A stretch of DNA of 64,000 nt. Origin: Heterorhizobium halophytocola. Lineage in GTDB: Bacteria > Pseudomonadota > Alphaproteobacteria > Rhizobiales > Rhizobiaceae. Location: the NCBI RefSeq assembly GCF_017873095.1, contig NZ_JAGGJU010000019.1:1-64000 (forward strand), in the 5' to 3' direction. The notes under the pieces were generated by a model, which saw only the letters and a list, made by a program, of their open reading frames with translations, ran no database searches and was not told where the DNA came from. Below, piece after piece: positions 44,656-54,497 of this stretch (its first letter is position 1; every line of letters starts with the position of its first letter). Made by a program: the position numbers and the translations under genes.

Positions 44656-45389
44656 AGATATTCCCCGAACAGGCCGAGCACGCGCGACCAGTGGCGTTCC
44701 GAACCCTTCTCGTCGTAGACGGAGTGATCCTTGACGCACCAGCCGTGGTTCATGCCGGGATAGGATTCGAGGGTGAAGTCGCAGCCCTCCTCGATGAAGG
44801 TGCTGGCAAAGCGCGCCGCCTGCTCCGGCGGGAAGGACTTGTCGGCATTGGCGGTGCCGACATAGACCTTGGCCTTGATCTGTTCGGCGCCGCGATGCGG
44901 GCTGTCCTCCGCCTCGCTGGCCAGATCGCCGCCATGAAAGCTTGCAGCCGCGCCGATCCGGTCGGGATAGGCGACCGCCGCGTTCAGCGCCCGCGACCCG
45001 CCCATGCAGTAACCGACGGTGCCGAGCTTGCTGCCGCAACCGGCCTCGTCGAGCGCTGCAATGAAGGTTGCCGTGTCGGCCATCGTCATCGCCTGGGTCG
45101 TGCCGGACTTCATCTCCATCATCTTCGCCTTGCTGTCCGGATCCTGGAAGGCCGTGCGCGGATCGAAGGGGCCATAGGCGCCGGCCCGATAGAACAGGTC
45201 CGGCACCAGCACGGTATAGCCTTCGCCGACGAAGCGCTCCGCCATGTCCGACAGGGCCTGACGCGGCCCGAAGATATCCATGTAGAGGATGATGCCCTTG
45301 CCCGGCGCGCCACCGGCGCTGTCGGGCGCAAACAGCTTTGCCGGACACACGCCGTCGGCCGTCGTGAGGGAAAGATCCTGAACGCTCAT
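44652..45389 (-). CDS. Dienelactone hydrolase family protein
   Basis: This 245-residue alpha/beta hydrolase has the DLH nucleophile as Cys128 in GTVGYCMGGSRAL, and a histidine in GMNHGWC near the C-terminus, the cysteine-triad arrangement. The N-terminus ADGVCPAKLFAPD and KGIILYMDIFGPR match. Classical members open dienelactone in chlorocatechol degradation, but many act on other esters; no catechol genes are near. The ATG at 45389 has AGGAGA upstream. Confidence 0.9.
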   Translation of the reverse strand: MSVQDLSLTTADGVCPAKLFAPDSAGGAPGKGIILYMDIFGPRQALSDMAERFVGEGYTVLVPDLFYRAGAYGPFDPRTAFQDPDSKAKMMEMKSGTTQAMTMADTATFIAALDEAGCGSKLGTVGYCMGGSRALNAAVAYPDRIGAAASFHGGDLASEAEDSPHRGAEQIKAKVYVGTANADKSFPPEQAARFASTFIEEGCDFTLESYPGMNHGWCVKDHSVYDEKGSERHWSRVLGLFGEYL

Positions 45390-45474
45390 CGCAATCTCCT
45401 GTGGGTATATCCAGGCGCGGACAGAACGCCCGCGCAGAAATGGCACGCAGGCCCGATGCCCGCGCGATGTTGGC

Positions 45475-48400
45475 TTATTCGCCGGCCTCCAGAGCGGCTG
45501 CGGCCTGCATTTCCCGCGTCAGCCGCGCCTCTTCATTGGCATGCGGCTGCGAGAACCGGGCCAGCGCCAGATAGGCGACCGGTGTCACCAGAAGGGTGAC
45601 GATGGTGGCGAAACCAAGACCGCCGACGATCACCCAGCCGAGCGCGATGCGCGCTTCGGCGCCCGCCCCTTCGGCCAGAACCAGCGGCACGCCGCCCAGA
45701 ATGGTGGCGATCATCGTCATCATCACCGGGCGCAGCCGCAACGTCGCGGCATTCTCGATCGCCTCGCGCACGCTCTGGCCGCGGTCGCGCAGCTGGTTGG
45801 CGAATTCGACGATCAGGATGCCGTTCTTCGCCATGATGCCGACCAGCATGACAAGGCCGATCTGGCTGTAGACATTGAGGCTGGTGCCGGTCAGCAACAG
45901 CGCGAAGACGGCGCAGGCGAGGCCGAGCGGCACCGTCGCCATGATGATCAGCGACGACCAGACGCTTTCGAACTGGGCGGCCAGCACCAGGAAGATGATG
46001 ACGATGGCGAAGCCGAAGGTGAGCCCCATGCTGTTGGAGTTCTCGCTCAGGGTGGCGGCCTCCGACAGCGGCATCACCCGCGAGCCCGGCGGCAGGAATG
46101 GTCCGGCCAGTGCCTCGGCGCGGTCAAGCGCCGCCCCGAGGGTCACATTGTCGCCGAGCCCTGCGGTGATCTGCACGGCGGCCAGCTGCTGCTCGCGCGA
46201 CAGCGAGGGCGCGACGGCCTCCTCCTTCAAGGTGGCGATCGTCGACATCGGCACGGTCTTGCCGTCGGCGGTGCGCAAGAACAGGTTCTCCAGATCCGTC
46301 GGGTCGTCGATCGGACGCGTTGTCGAGGCGAGCTTGACCGAATAGGAATCGCCGTCGACGAAGACGTCGCCGATCGAGCGCCCGTCGAGCAGCGATTGCA
46401 GCGCCTGCGCAAGACCGCTGATGTCGATGCCGAGATCGGCGGCCCGTTCCCGGTCGATCGAGACGCCGAGCTGCGCCTGGCTGATGTCGTTGGACAGCCG
46501 CGGACCGTCAAACGTGCTGTCCTGCTCCATGGCGCCGATCAGCTTCACCGCCGCTTCCGTCAGCTTCTCGTGGCTCGTGCCGACCAGCGCGAATTGCAGC
46601 CCGCTGCCGCCGCCGCGAATGCCGAGACTGTTGGCCTGCCCGGCATAGGCATTGACGCCGGGCACGTTCGAAGCCAGCTTGTTGATGTCCTGGACGATCT
46701 GGTCCTGCGTCCGCTCGCGATCCCCCCAGGGGGCCAGCGTGACGACCATGAAGCCGCGATTGGTGTTTCCGCCGAAGCCGGAAATCGAATAGAGATTGCG
46801 GATCTCTCCGTCATCGCGCAGCGGCTGTACCGCCTCCTCCACCCGGCGCATCTGGTCGCGCAGATAGGCGAGGCTGACGCCCTGCGGCGCCGAGACGCGC
46901 AGGAAGACCGAGGAGCGGTCCTCGCGCGGCGTCAACTCGTTGGTGATCTGCGAAAACACCAGAACGGCGGCCAGCATGAACACCGCAGACACCGCAACCA
47001 CCACCAGCGGCGCATTGAGGCAGGACCGCAGGCAAAAGCGATAGACGGCGGAAAAACCCCGGCCGAAGGCGGCAATCGGCCCGCGATGATCCTCGACGGC
47101 ATGCGCCGTCAGCAGCCGGGAGGCGAGCATCGGGCAGAGCGTCAGCGCCACGATCGACGACAGGCTGACGGCAATCGCCAGCACGAAGCCGAATTCGCGA
47201 AACAGGCCGCCTACCTGTCCGGGCAGGAAGGAGAGCGGGATGAACACGGCCGCCAGCGTCGCGGTCGTCGCCACCACGGCAAAGAACACTTCCTGCGTGC
47301 CGATGATCGCCGCTGCCCGCGGCCCCAGCCCCTGCCCCCGGCGGCGCACGATATTTTCCAGCACCACGATCGCGTCGTCGACGACGAGCCCCGTCGCCAG
47401 CACGATGGCGAGCAGGGTCAGGATATTGATCGAAAAGCCGACGAGATACACGGCGGCCAGCGTGCCGATCAGCGACACCGGCATGGTGATTGCCGGGATG
47501 ATCGTCGCCTTGAAGTCGCGCAGGAACAGATAGATGACCCCGATGACGATGACCGCTGCGATGATCAGGGCGCGCACCACCTCCTCGATCGAGCCGCGGA
47601 TGAACACGGCATCGTCGCTGGTGATCGTCAGCTTCGTGCCCTCGGGCAGCTCCTTCTGCAGCTGCGCCACCATGTCCGTGATGCCGTTCGAGATCGACAA
47701 GGTGTTCGACTGCGCCTGGCGGATGATGCCGAGACCGATGCCGGACGTGCCGTTGGAGCGCAAGGATGTCGAAAACAGGTCTGGGCCGAAGGTGACGGTC
47801 GCAACGTCGCCGAGCCTGACATGGTCGGCGATCAGCAGGTTTTCGAAGTCGGCGGGCGTGCGCAGTTCGGCGGTCGCCCGCACCACCAGGTCCTGGGTCG
47901 AACTGGTGATCGAACCGGCCGGCACGTCGAAGGCGATATTGGCAAGCGCCGTTGCCAGCGACGCCGCCGTCAGCCCGCGGCTTGCCAGCGCCGACTGGTC
48001 GATATCAACGCGGAAGATCTTTTCCTGGTCGCCATAGAGATCGACGTCGGCGACCCCGTCGACCGAAGCCAGACGGTCGGAAATCTCGTCGTCGACCAGC
48101 TGCGTCAGATCGTCAAGATTCAGGCGGTCGGACGTCACCGCAAGGCGCATCACCGGATCGGAATTGGAATCCGCCTTGACGATGCGCGGCTCGTCGGCAT
48201 CATCAGGCAGATCGCGCGTCACCCGCGAGATCGCATCGCGCACATCGCTTGCCGCGACATTCAGATCGGTGGCATCGGAAAATTCGAGCGTCACCCGGCT
48301 GGAGCCGAAGGACGAGGTCGAGGAGATCGATTTCAGGCCGGAAACGCGCGCCACACCGCCCTCGATGACATTGGTCACCTGCTGGTCGATGGTCTGCGGC

Positions 48401-48651
48401 GAGGCGCCGTCGAACGTCGTGCGCACCGTGATCACCGGACGGTCGACATCCGGTAGTTCGCGCACCTCGATGCCGTAATAGGCGGCAAGTCCCGCCACCA
48501 CCATCAGTGCATTGCAGACCAGCGCAAAGATCGGCCGGCGGATGAACAGCGCGGTGAAGCCGCCCTGCCCGCCGCTGCCATGCTCGGCCTTCGACGCGGT
48601 CTTGCCGGCGGGTTTCGTCTCGGGGTGAGCGGCGTTCGGATTGGTGTCCAT
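45475..48651 (-). CDS. RND efflux transporter permease (HAE1/AcrB-like)
   Basis: The 1058-residue inner-membrane pump has 12 transmembrane helices and two large periplasmic loops. It starts FTALFIRRPIFALVCNALMV and has IDQQVTNVIEGGVARV and the proton-relay pair in GLVVDDAIVVLENI of helix 4, plus the C-terminal GIMAKNGILIVEFANQLRD. The 33-residue N-terminal extension is polar and low complexity. Its ATG overlaps the stop of the adaptor gene by one base. No outer-membrane channel gene is in the operon, so it presumably uses a TolC encoded elsewhere. Confidence 0.94.
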   Translation of the reverse strand: MDTNPNAAHPETKPAGKTASKAEHGSGGQGGFTALFIRRPIFALVCNALMVVAGLAAYYGIEVRELPDVDRPVITVRTTFDGASPQTIDQQVTNVIEGGVARVSGLKSISSTSSFGSSRVTLEFSDATDLNVAASDVRDAISRVTRDLPDDADEPRIVKADSNSDPVMRLAVTSDRLNLDDLTQLVDDEISDRLASVDGVADVDLYGDQEKIFRVDIDQSALASRGLTAASLATALANIAFDVPAGSITSSTQDLVVRATAELRTPADFENLLIADHVRLGDVATVTFGPDLFSTSLRSNGTSGIGLGIIRQAQSNTLSISNGITDMVAQLQKELPEGTKLTITSDDAVFIRGSIEEVVRALIIAAVIVIGVIYLFLRDFKATIIPAITMPVSLIGTLAAVYLVGFSINILTLLAIVLATGLVVDDAIVVLENIVRRRGQGLGPRAAAIIGTQEVFFAVVATTATLAAVFIPLSFLPGQVGGLFREFGFVLAIAVSLSSIVALTLCPMLASRLLTAHAVEDHRGPIAAFGRGFSAVYRFCLRSCLNAPLVVVAVSAVFMLAAVLVFSQITNELTPREDRSSVFLRVSAPQGVSLAYLRDQMRRVEEAVQPLRDDGEIRNLYSISGFGGNTNRGFMVVTLAPWGDRERTQDQIVQDINKLASNVPGVNAYAGQANSLGIRGGGSGLQFALVGTSHEKLTEAAVKLIGAMEQDSTFDGPRLSNDISQAQLGVSIDRERAADLGIDISGLAQALQSLLDGRSIGDVFVDGDSYSVKLASTTRPIDDPTDLENLFLRTADGKTVPMSTIATLKEEAVAPSLSREQQLAAVQITAGLGDNVTLGAALDRAEALAGPFLPPGSRVMPLSEAATLSENSNSMGLTFGFAIVIIFLVLAAQFESVWSSLIIMATVPLGLACAVFALLLTGTSLNVYSQIGLVMLVGIMAKNGILIVEFANQLRDRGQSVREAIENAATLRLRPVMMTMIATILGGVPLVLAEGAGAEARIALGWVIVGGLGFATIVTLLVTPVAYLALARFSQPHANEEARLTREMQAAAALEAGE

Positions 48652-49838
48652 CAGCCGGCCGCCAGTTTTTCGCTATCGCCCTTGGTGGCCGCCGGTTGCT
48701 CGCCGTCGATCCGCACACCGCGGCCTTCGCGCACGCGCTGCACGCCTTCGGTCACCACCTTGTCGCCATCGGCCAGTTCGGCTTCGACCATCACGCTGTC
48801 GGGATTGCGCTGGATGACCCGGACCGCGACCTTTTCGGCCTTGCCGTCGACGATCCGCCAGACATAGGCGCCCGAACTGTCCCACTGGATCGCCAGCGGA
48901 TCGACCGCCGGATGCTGCTCGCCGGCAAAATTCATGCCGACGGTAAAGGCCATGCCGGCCCGCAGGTCGTCGTCGGAATTGGGGATCTTGGCCCGGACCC
49001 GCAGCGTCCGGCTTGCCTGGTCGATGCGGTTGTCGATCGCCGCCACCGTGCCCTCGTAGAGATCGCCAGGCCGCGCCACGGCTGTCGCATTCAGCGGCTG
49101 GCCGACATCGATCAGCGCGGTAAAGCGCTCCGGCACCCAGAAGTCGACCAGCAGTTCGGAGCGGTCGTCGATGGTGGCGATGCTGGTCGTCGTCGTGACA
49201 TAGTCGCCCGCATTGACGGTGACGATGCCGGCAATGCCGGCAATCGGTGCCACCACGTCACGGCGCTTCAGCTCCATCTCGGCGTTGCGCAGCGCCAGCT
49301 TGGCCGTCTGCAGCGCGATGTCGGCATCGAAGGCATCGATGCGGGAGACGGCGGATTTCAGATTGGTGTAGAGTTGCGATTTTTCCGTCGCGCTGTTGAG
49401 CGCCACCTGGGCCTGGTCGCGGGCGATCTTCTGCTCCTCGTTGTCGAGCCTGGCGATCACATCCCCCTTCTCGACCCGGTCGCCGGACTTGATCAGTACC
49501 TCCGACAGCAGGCCGCTGACCTGCGGCGTCACGCTGACCGACTGGATCGCCTCCCCGGTGCCGAGCGCCGAAAGCCGGTCGTTGACCAGACCGAGCGCTA
49601 CCGGCTGCACCACCACCAGCGGATCGGACGATCCGCCGCGACGGCCGGCGCCCCGGCGGTTGCCGCCGGATGCGTCGTCGGCGGCGGTCTTTTCGCCCGA
49701 CTGCGCGATCCCCAGGACCTTGGGCGGCACGCCGGCGCGTGCCAGCAGTCCGGCGGTGCCGGGCACCAGCCAGACACAGAGCGCCAGCCCGGCAAAAATG
49801 ACGACCACGCTGGTCAGGATCTGTTTCCAGAGCTTCAT
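48651..49838 (-). CDS. RND efflux periplasmic adaptor (membrane fusion protein)
   Basis: The 395-residue adaptor has an N-terminal membrane anchor (about 8-28), then a lipoyl-like half domain (SGLLSEVLIKSGDRVEKGDVIARLDNEE), a short helical hairpin and the second lipoyl half (RRDVVAPIAGIAGIVTVNAGDYV). The beta-barrel and membrane-proximal regions follow. It links the AcrB-like pump to an outer channel. First gene of the operon; GAGGGGAC precedes the ATG, and a palindromic operator overlaps the predicted promoter upstream. Confidence 0.93.
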   Translation of the reverse strand: MKLWKQILTSVVVIFAGLALCVWLVPGTAGLLARAGVPPKVLGIAQSGEKTAADDASGGNRRGAGRRGGSSDPLVVVQPVALGLVNDRLSALGTGEAIQSVSVTPQVSGLLSEVLIKSGDRVEKGDVIARLDNEEQKIARDQAQVALNSATEKSQLYTNLKSAVSRIDAFDADIALQTAKLALRNAEMELKRRDVVAPIAGIAGIVTVNAGDYVTTTTSIATIDDRSELLVDFWVPERFTALIDVGQPLNATAVARPGDLYEGTVAAIDNRIDQASRTLRVRAKIPNSDDDLRAGMAFTVGMNFAGEQHPAVDPLAIQWDSSGAYVWRIVDGKAEKVAVRVIQRNPDSVMVEAELADGDKVVTEGVQRVREGRGVRIDGEQPAATKGDSEKLAAG

Positions 49839-49896
49839 TCAGTCCCCTCGTCGGGCCGGGCTTTCGCCTGCCTCGCCCGTCCCTTCAATCTGCCGG

Positions 49897-49938
49897 ATAG
49901 TGCGAACGCACTATTCAGTTACCGCGCCGCACACGCAA
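49897..49938 (-). promoter_or_regulatory. RND efflux promoter with palindromic operator
   Basis: On the minus strand TTGCGT (49938-49933), a 17-bp spacer and AATAGT (49915-49910) form a promoter. A perfect palindrome ATAGTGCG-AA-CGCACTAT (49897-49914) overlaps the -10 box and start site. Its length and symmetry are typical of TetR-family operators that repress efflux genes. No TetR gene is adjacent, so the regulator would act in trans. Confidence 0.6.
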
Positions 49939-50104
49939 GAGCTCGTGCAATAGATTAGTGAGACCGCAAATTTTTGACCGCGGCGATCAAACTTCGTGCA
50001 AATCATCGTGATCGGCAGAGGTTTTGCACCGTCCATCACCGGCATGGAATAAAAGGAGAACGCCGCGACTGGCCTTTCCCTGCCGAATCACTACATTGAG
50101 GCCC

Positions 50105-52726
50105 ATGACCAGTGGTTTTGATGATATTCCGTTCTTCGATGAAGAACCAGCGCCCCGCAAGCAGCCCCCCGGCAAGCCGGCAGCCGAAAGTCCGGAGCCG
50201 GCAGGCGGCCTCGGCATCGCCGCCCGCGCCATGGCGGCCCGTGGCCAGTCGCGCAGCCCGGACTATCTTTCCGGCCTCAATCCCGAACAGCGCGAAGCCG
50301 TCGAGACGACGGAGGGGCCGGTCCTGGTGCTCGCCGGTGCCGGCACCGGCAAGACCCGGGTCCTGACCACCCGCATCGCCCATATCCTGGAAACCGGCCG
50401 CGCCTACCCCTCGCAAATTCTGGCCGTCACCTTCACCAATAAGGCGGCGCGCGAGATGAAGGAGCGCATCGGCCTGCTGGTCGGCGGCGCCGTCGAGGGC
50501 ATGCCCTGGCTCGGCACCTTCCATTCGATCGGCGTGAAGATCCTGCGCCGCCATGCCGAGCTCGTCGGCCTGCGCTCGGACTTCTCCATTCTCGACACCG
50601 ACGACATCATCCGGCTGATCAAGCAGCTTATCCAGGCCGAGGGCCTCGACGACAAGCGCTGGCCGGCCCGCCAGTTCGCCGGCATGATCGACGGCTGGAA
50701 GAACAAGGGGCTGGACCCGGCGCAGATCCCCGAGGGCGATGCCCGCGCCTTCGGCAATGGTCGCGGCCGCGAACTCTACACCGCCTACCAGAACCGGCTG
50801 AAAAGCCTGAACGCCTGCGATTTCGGCGACCTGCTGCTGCACCCGATCCGCATGTTCCGCGCCAATCCGGACATCCTGCGCGACTACCACGACCGCTTCC
50901 GCTATATCCTCGTCGACGAGTACCAGGATACCAACACCGCCCAATATATGTGGCTCAGGCTGCTGGCGCAGCGCTCGGCGCCGTCGCGGATGACACGCGA
51001 CCAGACAGGCGCCCAAGCCAGCGACCGCCGGCCGGACGACATTTCGTCCGCGCCCGCGCAGGCCAGCGCCGACAGGCGCGATACGGCCGCGAGCGAAAGC
51101 AAGGGGCGCCCCACCGTCAACATCTGCTGCGTCGGCGACGACGACCAGTCGATCTATGGCTGGCGTGGGGCCGAGGTCGACAACATCCTGCGCTTCGAGA
51201 AGGATTTTCCCGGCGCCAAGGTGATCAAGCTCGAGCGCAATTACCGCTCGACCGAACACATTCTCGGCGCCGCCGGCCACCTGATCGCCCATAACGAGGG
51301 CCGGCTCGGCAAGACGCTGTTTACCGAGCGCACCAATCCCGACGACCAGAAGGTGATGGTCCATGCCGCCTGGGATTCGGAGGAGGAAGCCCGCGCCGTC
51401 GGCGAGGAGATCGAGCGTCTGCAGCGCGGCGATGCCGACGGCAAGAACCACAATCTGAACGACATGGCGATCCTCGTGCGCGCCTCGTTCCAGATGCGCG
51501 AATTCGAAGACCGCTTCGTCACCCTCGGCCTCAACTACCGCGTCATCGGCGGCCCGCGCTTCTACGAGCGGCTCGAGGTGCGCGACGCCATGGCCTATTT
51601 CCGCCTCGTCTGCCAGCCGGCCGACGACCTGGCCTTCGAGCGCATCATCAACACGCCCAAGCGCGGCCTCGGCGACACCACGGTGCGCACGCTGCACGAC
51701 TATGCCCGCGCCCGCGACATTCCGATGCTGGCGGCCGCCGCCGACATCTGCGAGACCGACGAACTGAAGCCGAAGGCGCGCAAGTCGCTGTGGGACGTCG
51801 TGCAGAACTTCAGCCGCTGGAGCCAACGGCTTGAAACGCTGCCGCCCAACGAGCTTGCCGAACAGGTGCTCGAGGAATCCGGCTACACCGACATGTGGAA
51901 GAACGACAAGTCGGCGGAAGCCCCCGGTCGTCTCGACAACCTGAAGGAACTGGTCCGCTCGATGGAGGAAGAGGAGAGCATGCGCGCCTTCCTCGAACGC
52001 ATCGCGCTGGTCATGGATGCCGAGCAGAACGAGAGCATGGATGCCGTCTCGATCATGACGCTGCATTCGGCCAAGGGGCTGGAATTCGACACCGTCTTCC
52101 TGCCGGGCTGGGAGGAAGGCCTGTTTCCGCACCAGCGCGCGCTGGATGAAGGCGGCCGCTCCGGGCTGGAGGAAGAACGCCGGCTGGCCTATGTCGGCCT
52201 TACCCGCGCCAAGCATCTCTGCCACATCTGGTTCGTCTCCAACCGGCGCATCCACGGCCTCTGGCAGTCGACCATGCCCTCGCGCTTCCTCGACGAATTG
52301 CCCAATACCCATGTCGAGGTCGCCGAAAGCGACACCTCCTATGGCGGCTATGGGCGCGGCGGCTACGGCCAGTCCCGCTTCGACAAGGCCGAGCCCTTCC
52401 AGAACAGCTATTCGACGCCGGGCTGGAAGCGCGCCCAGGCCAACAAGACCGATGCCACCCGCGACAACTGGGGCAATCGCTCCGGCCACGCCGTCGAACG
52501 CATCGGCTACGGCGAAAGCGGCCCGCGCGGCAAGACCATCGAGGGCGAGCTGGTGGCCAAGTCGACCTCGAGCACCCCGTCGAAATTTTCCATCGGCGAC
52601 CGCGTCTTCCACCTGAAATTCGGCAACGGCAATGTGGCCGGGATCGAGGGCAACAAGCTCACCATCGAATTCGACCGCGCCGGGCAGAAACGGGTGCTGG
52701 ACGGATTTGTCGAGAAGGTCGGCTGA
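50105..52726 (+). CDS. UvrD/PcrA-type SF1 DNA helicase
   Basis: This 873-residue 3'-5' helicase acts in excision repair and mismatch repair. Motifs in order: Walker A LAGAGTGKTRVLTTRI, VDEYQDTNTAQYMWLR (II), VGDDDQSIYGWRGAE (III), KLERNYRST (IV), TLHSAKGLEFDTVFLPGWEE (V) and AYVGLTRAK (VI). A Ser/Asp/Arg-rich insertion of about 45 residues (about 291-336) lies between II and III. The C-terminus has a Gly/Tyr-rich segment and a Tudor-like end (FSIGDRVFHLKFGNGNV). The N-terminal 60 residues are Pro/Ala-rich. Confidence 0.93.
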   Translation: MTSGFDDIPFFDEEPAPRKQPPGKPAAESPEPAGGLGIAARAMAARGQSRSPDYLSGLNPEQREAVETTEGPVLVLAGAGTGKTRVLTTRIAHILETGRAYPSQILAVTFTNKAAREMKERIGLLVGGAVEGMPWLGTFHSIGVKILRRHAELVGLRSDFSILDTDDIIRLIKQLIQAEGLDDKRWPARQFAGMIDGWKNKGLDPAQIPEGDARAFGNGRGRELYTAYQNRLKSLNACDFGDLLLHPIRMFRANPDILRDYHDRFRYILVDEYQDTNTAQYMWLRLLAQRSAPSRMTRDQTGAQASDRRPDDISSAPAQASADRRDTAASESKGRPTVNICCVGDDDQSIYGWRGAEVDNILRFEKDFPGAKVIKLERNYRSTEHILGAAGHLIAHNEGRLGKTLFTERTNPDDQKVMVHAAWDSEEEARAVGEEIERLQRGDADGKNHNLNDMAILVRASFQMREFEDRFVTLGLNYRVIGGPRFYERLEVRDAMAYFRLVCQPADDLAFERIINTPKRGLGDTTVRTLHDYARARDIPMLAAAADICETDELKPKARKSLWDVVQNFSRWSQRLETLPPNELAEQVLEESGYTDMWKNDKSAEAPGRLDNLKELVRSMEEEESMRAFLERIALVMDAEQNESMDAVSIMTLHSAKGLEFDTVFLPGWEEGLFPHQRALDEGGRSGLEEERRLAYVGLTRAKHLCHIWFVSNRRIHGLWQSTMPSRFLDELPNTHVEVAESDTSYGGYGRGGYGQSRFDKAEPFQNSYSTPGWKRAQANKTDATRDNWGNRSGHAVERIGYGESGPRGKTIEGELVAKSTSSTPSKFSIGDRVFHLKFGNGNVAGIEGNKLTIEFDRAGQKRVLDGFVEKVG

Positions 52727-52977
52727 TCCAACCTGCGCACCGCACGCTGTGAAAAAGGGCCACGCGCTGCCGCAGACGTCACGACCGACCTCTGCGCGTC
52801 CGTGAAATGCAGTTGCGCCCGGGCCATCCGGCGCCTTCGGCAAGGATCCCAAGTTCCATTCGACCTGGACGCAGGGCATTCCGACAAGCCTCGCGCAATG
52901 CGGATGCCCGACCATGTCGCGATCTTGCGCTGCCGCTCATGCTGGCGGCTTGCGCGTCGGATGGATAGGACGCTCCC

Positions 52978-54222
52978 ATGACCCCATGCCCGGTCTGCCT
53001 CGGCGCAGATCATATGCTTCTCCTGGAACGGACGCGGGTTCCCGTGCTGCAGAACGTTCTCGTACCCACCCCATCCCAGGCCCGCGCTTTCCCCACCGGG
53101 CGCCTCTCCATACGGGCCTGCCGGACATGCGGTTTCGTCTGGAACGCCGCCTTCGATCCCGCTCGGATCGACTATAGCAACGACTACAACAATTCCGTTC
53201 AGGCCTCCGAGACCTATCTCGCCCATCAGAATGCGATGGCCCGGCGCGTTCTGTCTCAGCCAGGGGAACTGCACTATCTGGAGATCGGCTGCGGCGAAGG
53301 CGAGTTCATCGAACATCTGGACAGCACCGGGCGCCTGACGTCGGCCACCGGCTTCGACCCCGCCTTTCATGGGCAGAGGGCTTTCGGTCCGCATATTACC
53401 ATCCATCCCGAATATTTCAGCGCGGGCAGCGCGGCCAAAATCCCGGCGGGGATGAACATCGTCTGCTCGCGCCATACCATCGAACACGTTCCCGATCCCC
53501 GCGCCTTCATCACCGACATCGCAGAACTGGTGCGGGCGCGAGACCTTCGCCTTTTTCTGGAAACCCCGGACGTATCGTGGATCCTCGAAAATCTCGCATT
53601 CGAGGATTTCTTCTACGAGCATTGTTCGCTGTTTTCGCCCCAATCCATGCGCTACCTGCTGGCCGAATTCGGCCTCGTCTGTGAGGTCGCCGCCGTCTAT
53701 GGCGATCAGTATATGTGGATCGAGGCCCGCACCGGCACCGCCGGAATGGCAGCGGAGCCGGACCGCCGCACAGCCGACATGTCCGCAGCCTGCGCCTTTG
53801 AGGAAGGCATAGCCCGCACCCTCGGCGACTGGCAGGATTTCATTCGCCGGCGCGCCGCCGACGGCCCCGTTGCCGTCTGGGGAGCAGCATCGAAAGGTGT
53901 CACATTTGCGCTGCTGATGGAGGGGATCGACTGCGCGGTCGATCTCAATGCTGCCAAGCAGGGCGGCTTTATGCCGGTGAGTGCCATCCCGATCCTGGCC
54001 CCCGAAGCGGCCATGGAGCGCGGCGTACGTACGCTGATCGTGATGAATCCGAATTATGAAACCGAGATCCGCGAGCGGGTGCAGCAGATGGGCTGGGACG
54101 TGCTGACCGTCAGCCTGAGGCGCGCGGGCCGACCCGATGCTGATCCGGCGGTCGGTCCCGACACTCCATCCGATGCCCTGCCGGCGGGCCCGCAGGTCGG
54201 GTCAGCCGCCGCAGCCTCTTGA
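52978..54222 (+). CDS. Zinc-binding SAM-dependent C-methyltransferase (sugar-type)
   Basis: The 414-residue protein has the three-part plan of NovU/TylC3-type C-methyltransferases. The N-terminal zinc domain has CPVC (4-7) and CRTC (48-51), the SAM domain YLEIGCGEGEFIEHL with SRHTIEHVPDP, and the C-terminal domain VAVWGAASKGVTFALLM, DLNAAKQGGFMPVS and IVMNPNYETEI. Relatives methylate sugars or NDP-sugars; other members act in polysaccharide synthesis. The C-terminal 45 residues are low complexity. No glycan gene cluster is nearby, so the role is open. Confidence 0.86.
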   Translation: MTPCPVCLGADHMLLLERTRVPVLQNVLVPTPSQARAFPTGRLSIRACRTCGFVWNAAFDPARIDYSNDYNNSVQASETYLAHQNAMARRVLSQPGELHYLEIGCGEGEFIEHLDSTGRLTSATGFDPAFHGQRAFGPHITIHPEYFSAGSAAKIPAGMNIVCSRHTIEHVPDPRAFITDIAELVRARDLRLFLETPDVSWILENLAFEDFFYEHCSLFSPQSMRYLLAEFGLVCEVAAVYGDQYMWIEARTGTAGMAAEPDRRTADMSAACAFEEGIARTLGDWQDFIRRRAADGPVAVWGAASKGVTFALLMEGIDCAVDLNAAKQGGFMPVSAIPILAPEAAMERGVRTLIVMNPNYETEIRERVQQMGWDVLTVSLRRAGRPDADPAVGPDTPSDALPAGPQVGSAAAAS

Positions 54223-54359
54223 CGGTGGCGACCGCTCGGCGGAACCTGTTTCATGGTGGCTTGGCCTGCGGTCGAGCGGGGCATGCCACTCCAGGACGCA
54301 AAAAGCGGAAAGCCTGCGCCTCCCGCCAGTCAACCAAGCTCTCGATGGAACATCGTCGT

Positions 54360-54497
54360 CTATTTGCGACGCTTGTGCGCCCTCGCCTGCGCGTGTTCCA
54401 GCCGCAATTGGCGTTCATGCAGCTTCACGGCCGTCCAGCCGATGCCGACGACGGTCACCGGCAGCACGATATAGTAGAAGATTTCCATGCCATTCAT
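54360..54497 (-). CDS. Small hypothetical membrane protein
   Basis: The 45-residue protein has one hydrophobic helix (about 5-22, FYYIVLPVTVVGIGWTAV) and a very basic tail with QARAHKRRK, suggesting an inner-membrane protein with its C-terminus in the cytosol. Its ATG overlaps the stop of the upstream small gene by 4 bases (54494-54497), so the two appear translationally coupled. Family not recognised. Confidence 0.55.
   Translation of the reverse strand: MNGMEIFYYIVLPVTVVGIGWTAVKLHERQLRLEHAQARAHKRRK

Noticed and set aside
45541-48456. A 971-codon open frame antisense to the RND permease
   Set aside because: It is a mirror of a real gene in GC-rich DNA, with Arg/His/Gln-rich composition and no domain.
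50036-52915. A 959-codon open frame antisense to UvrD
   Set aside because: The sense strand has every helicase motif; the antisense product has no recognisable domain.
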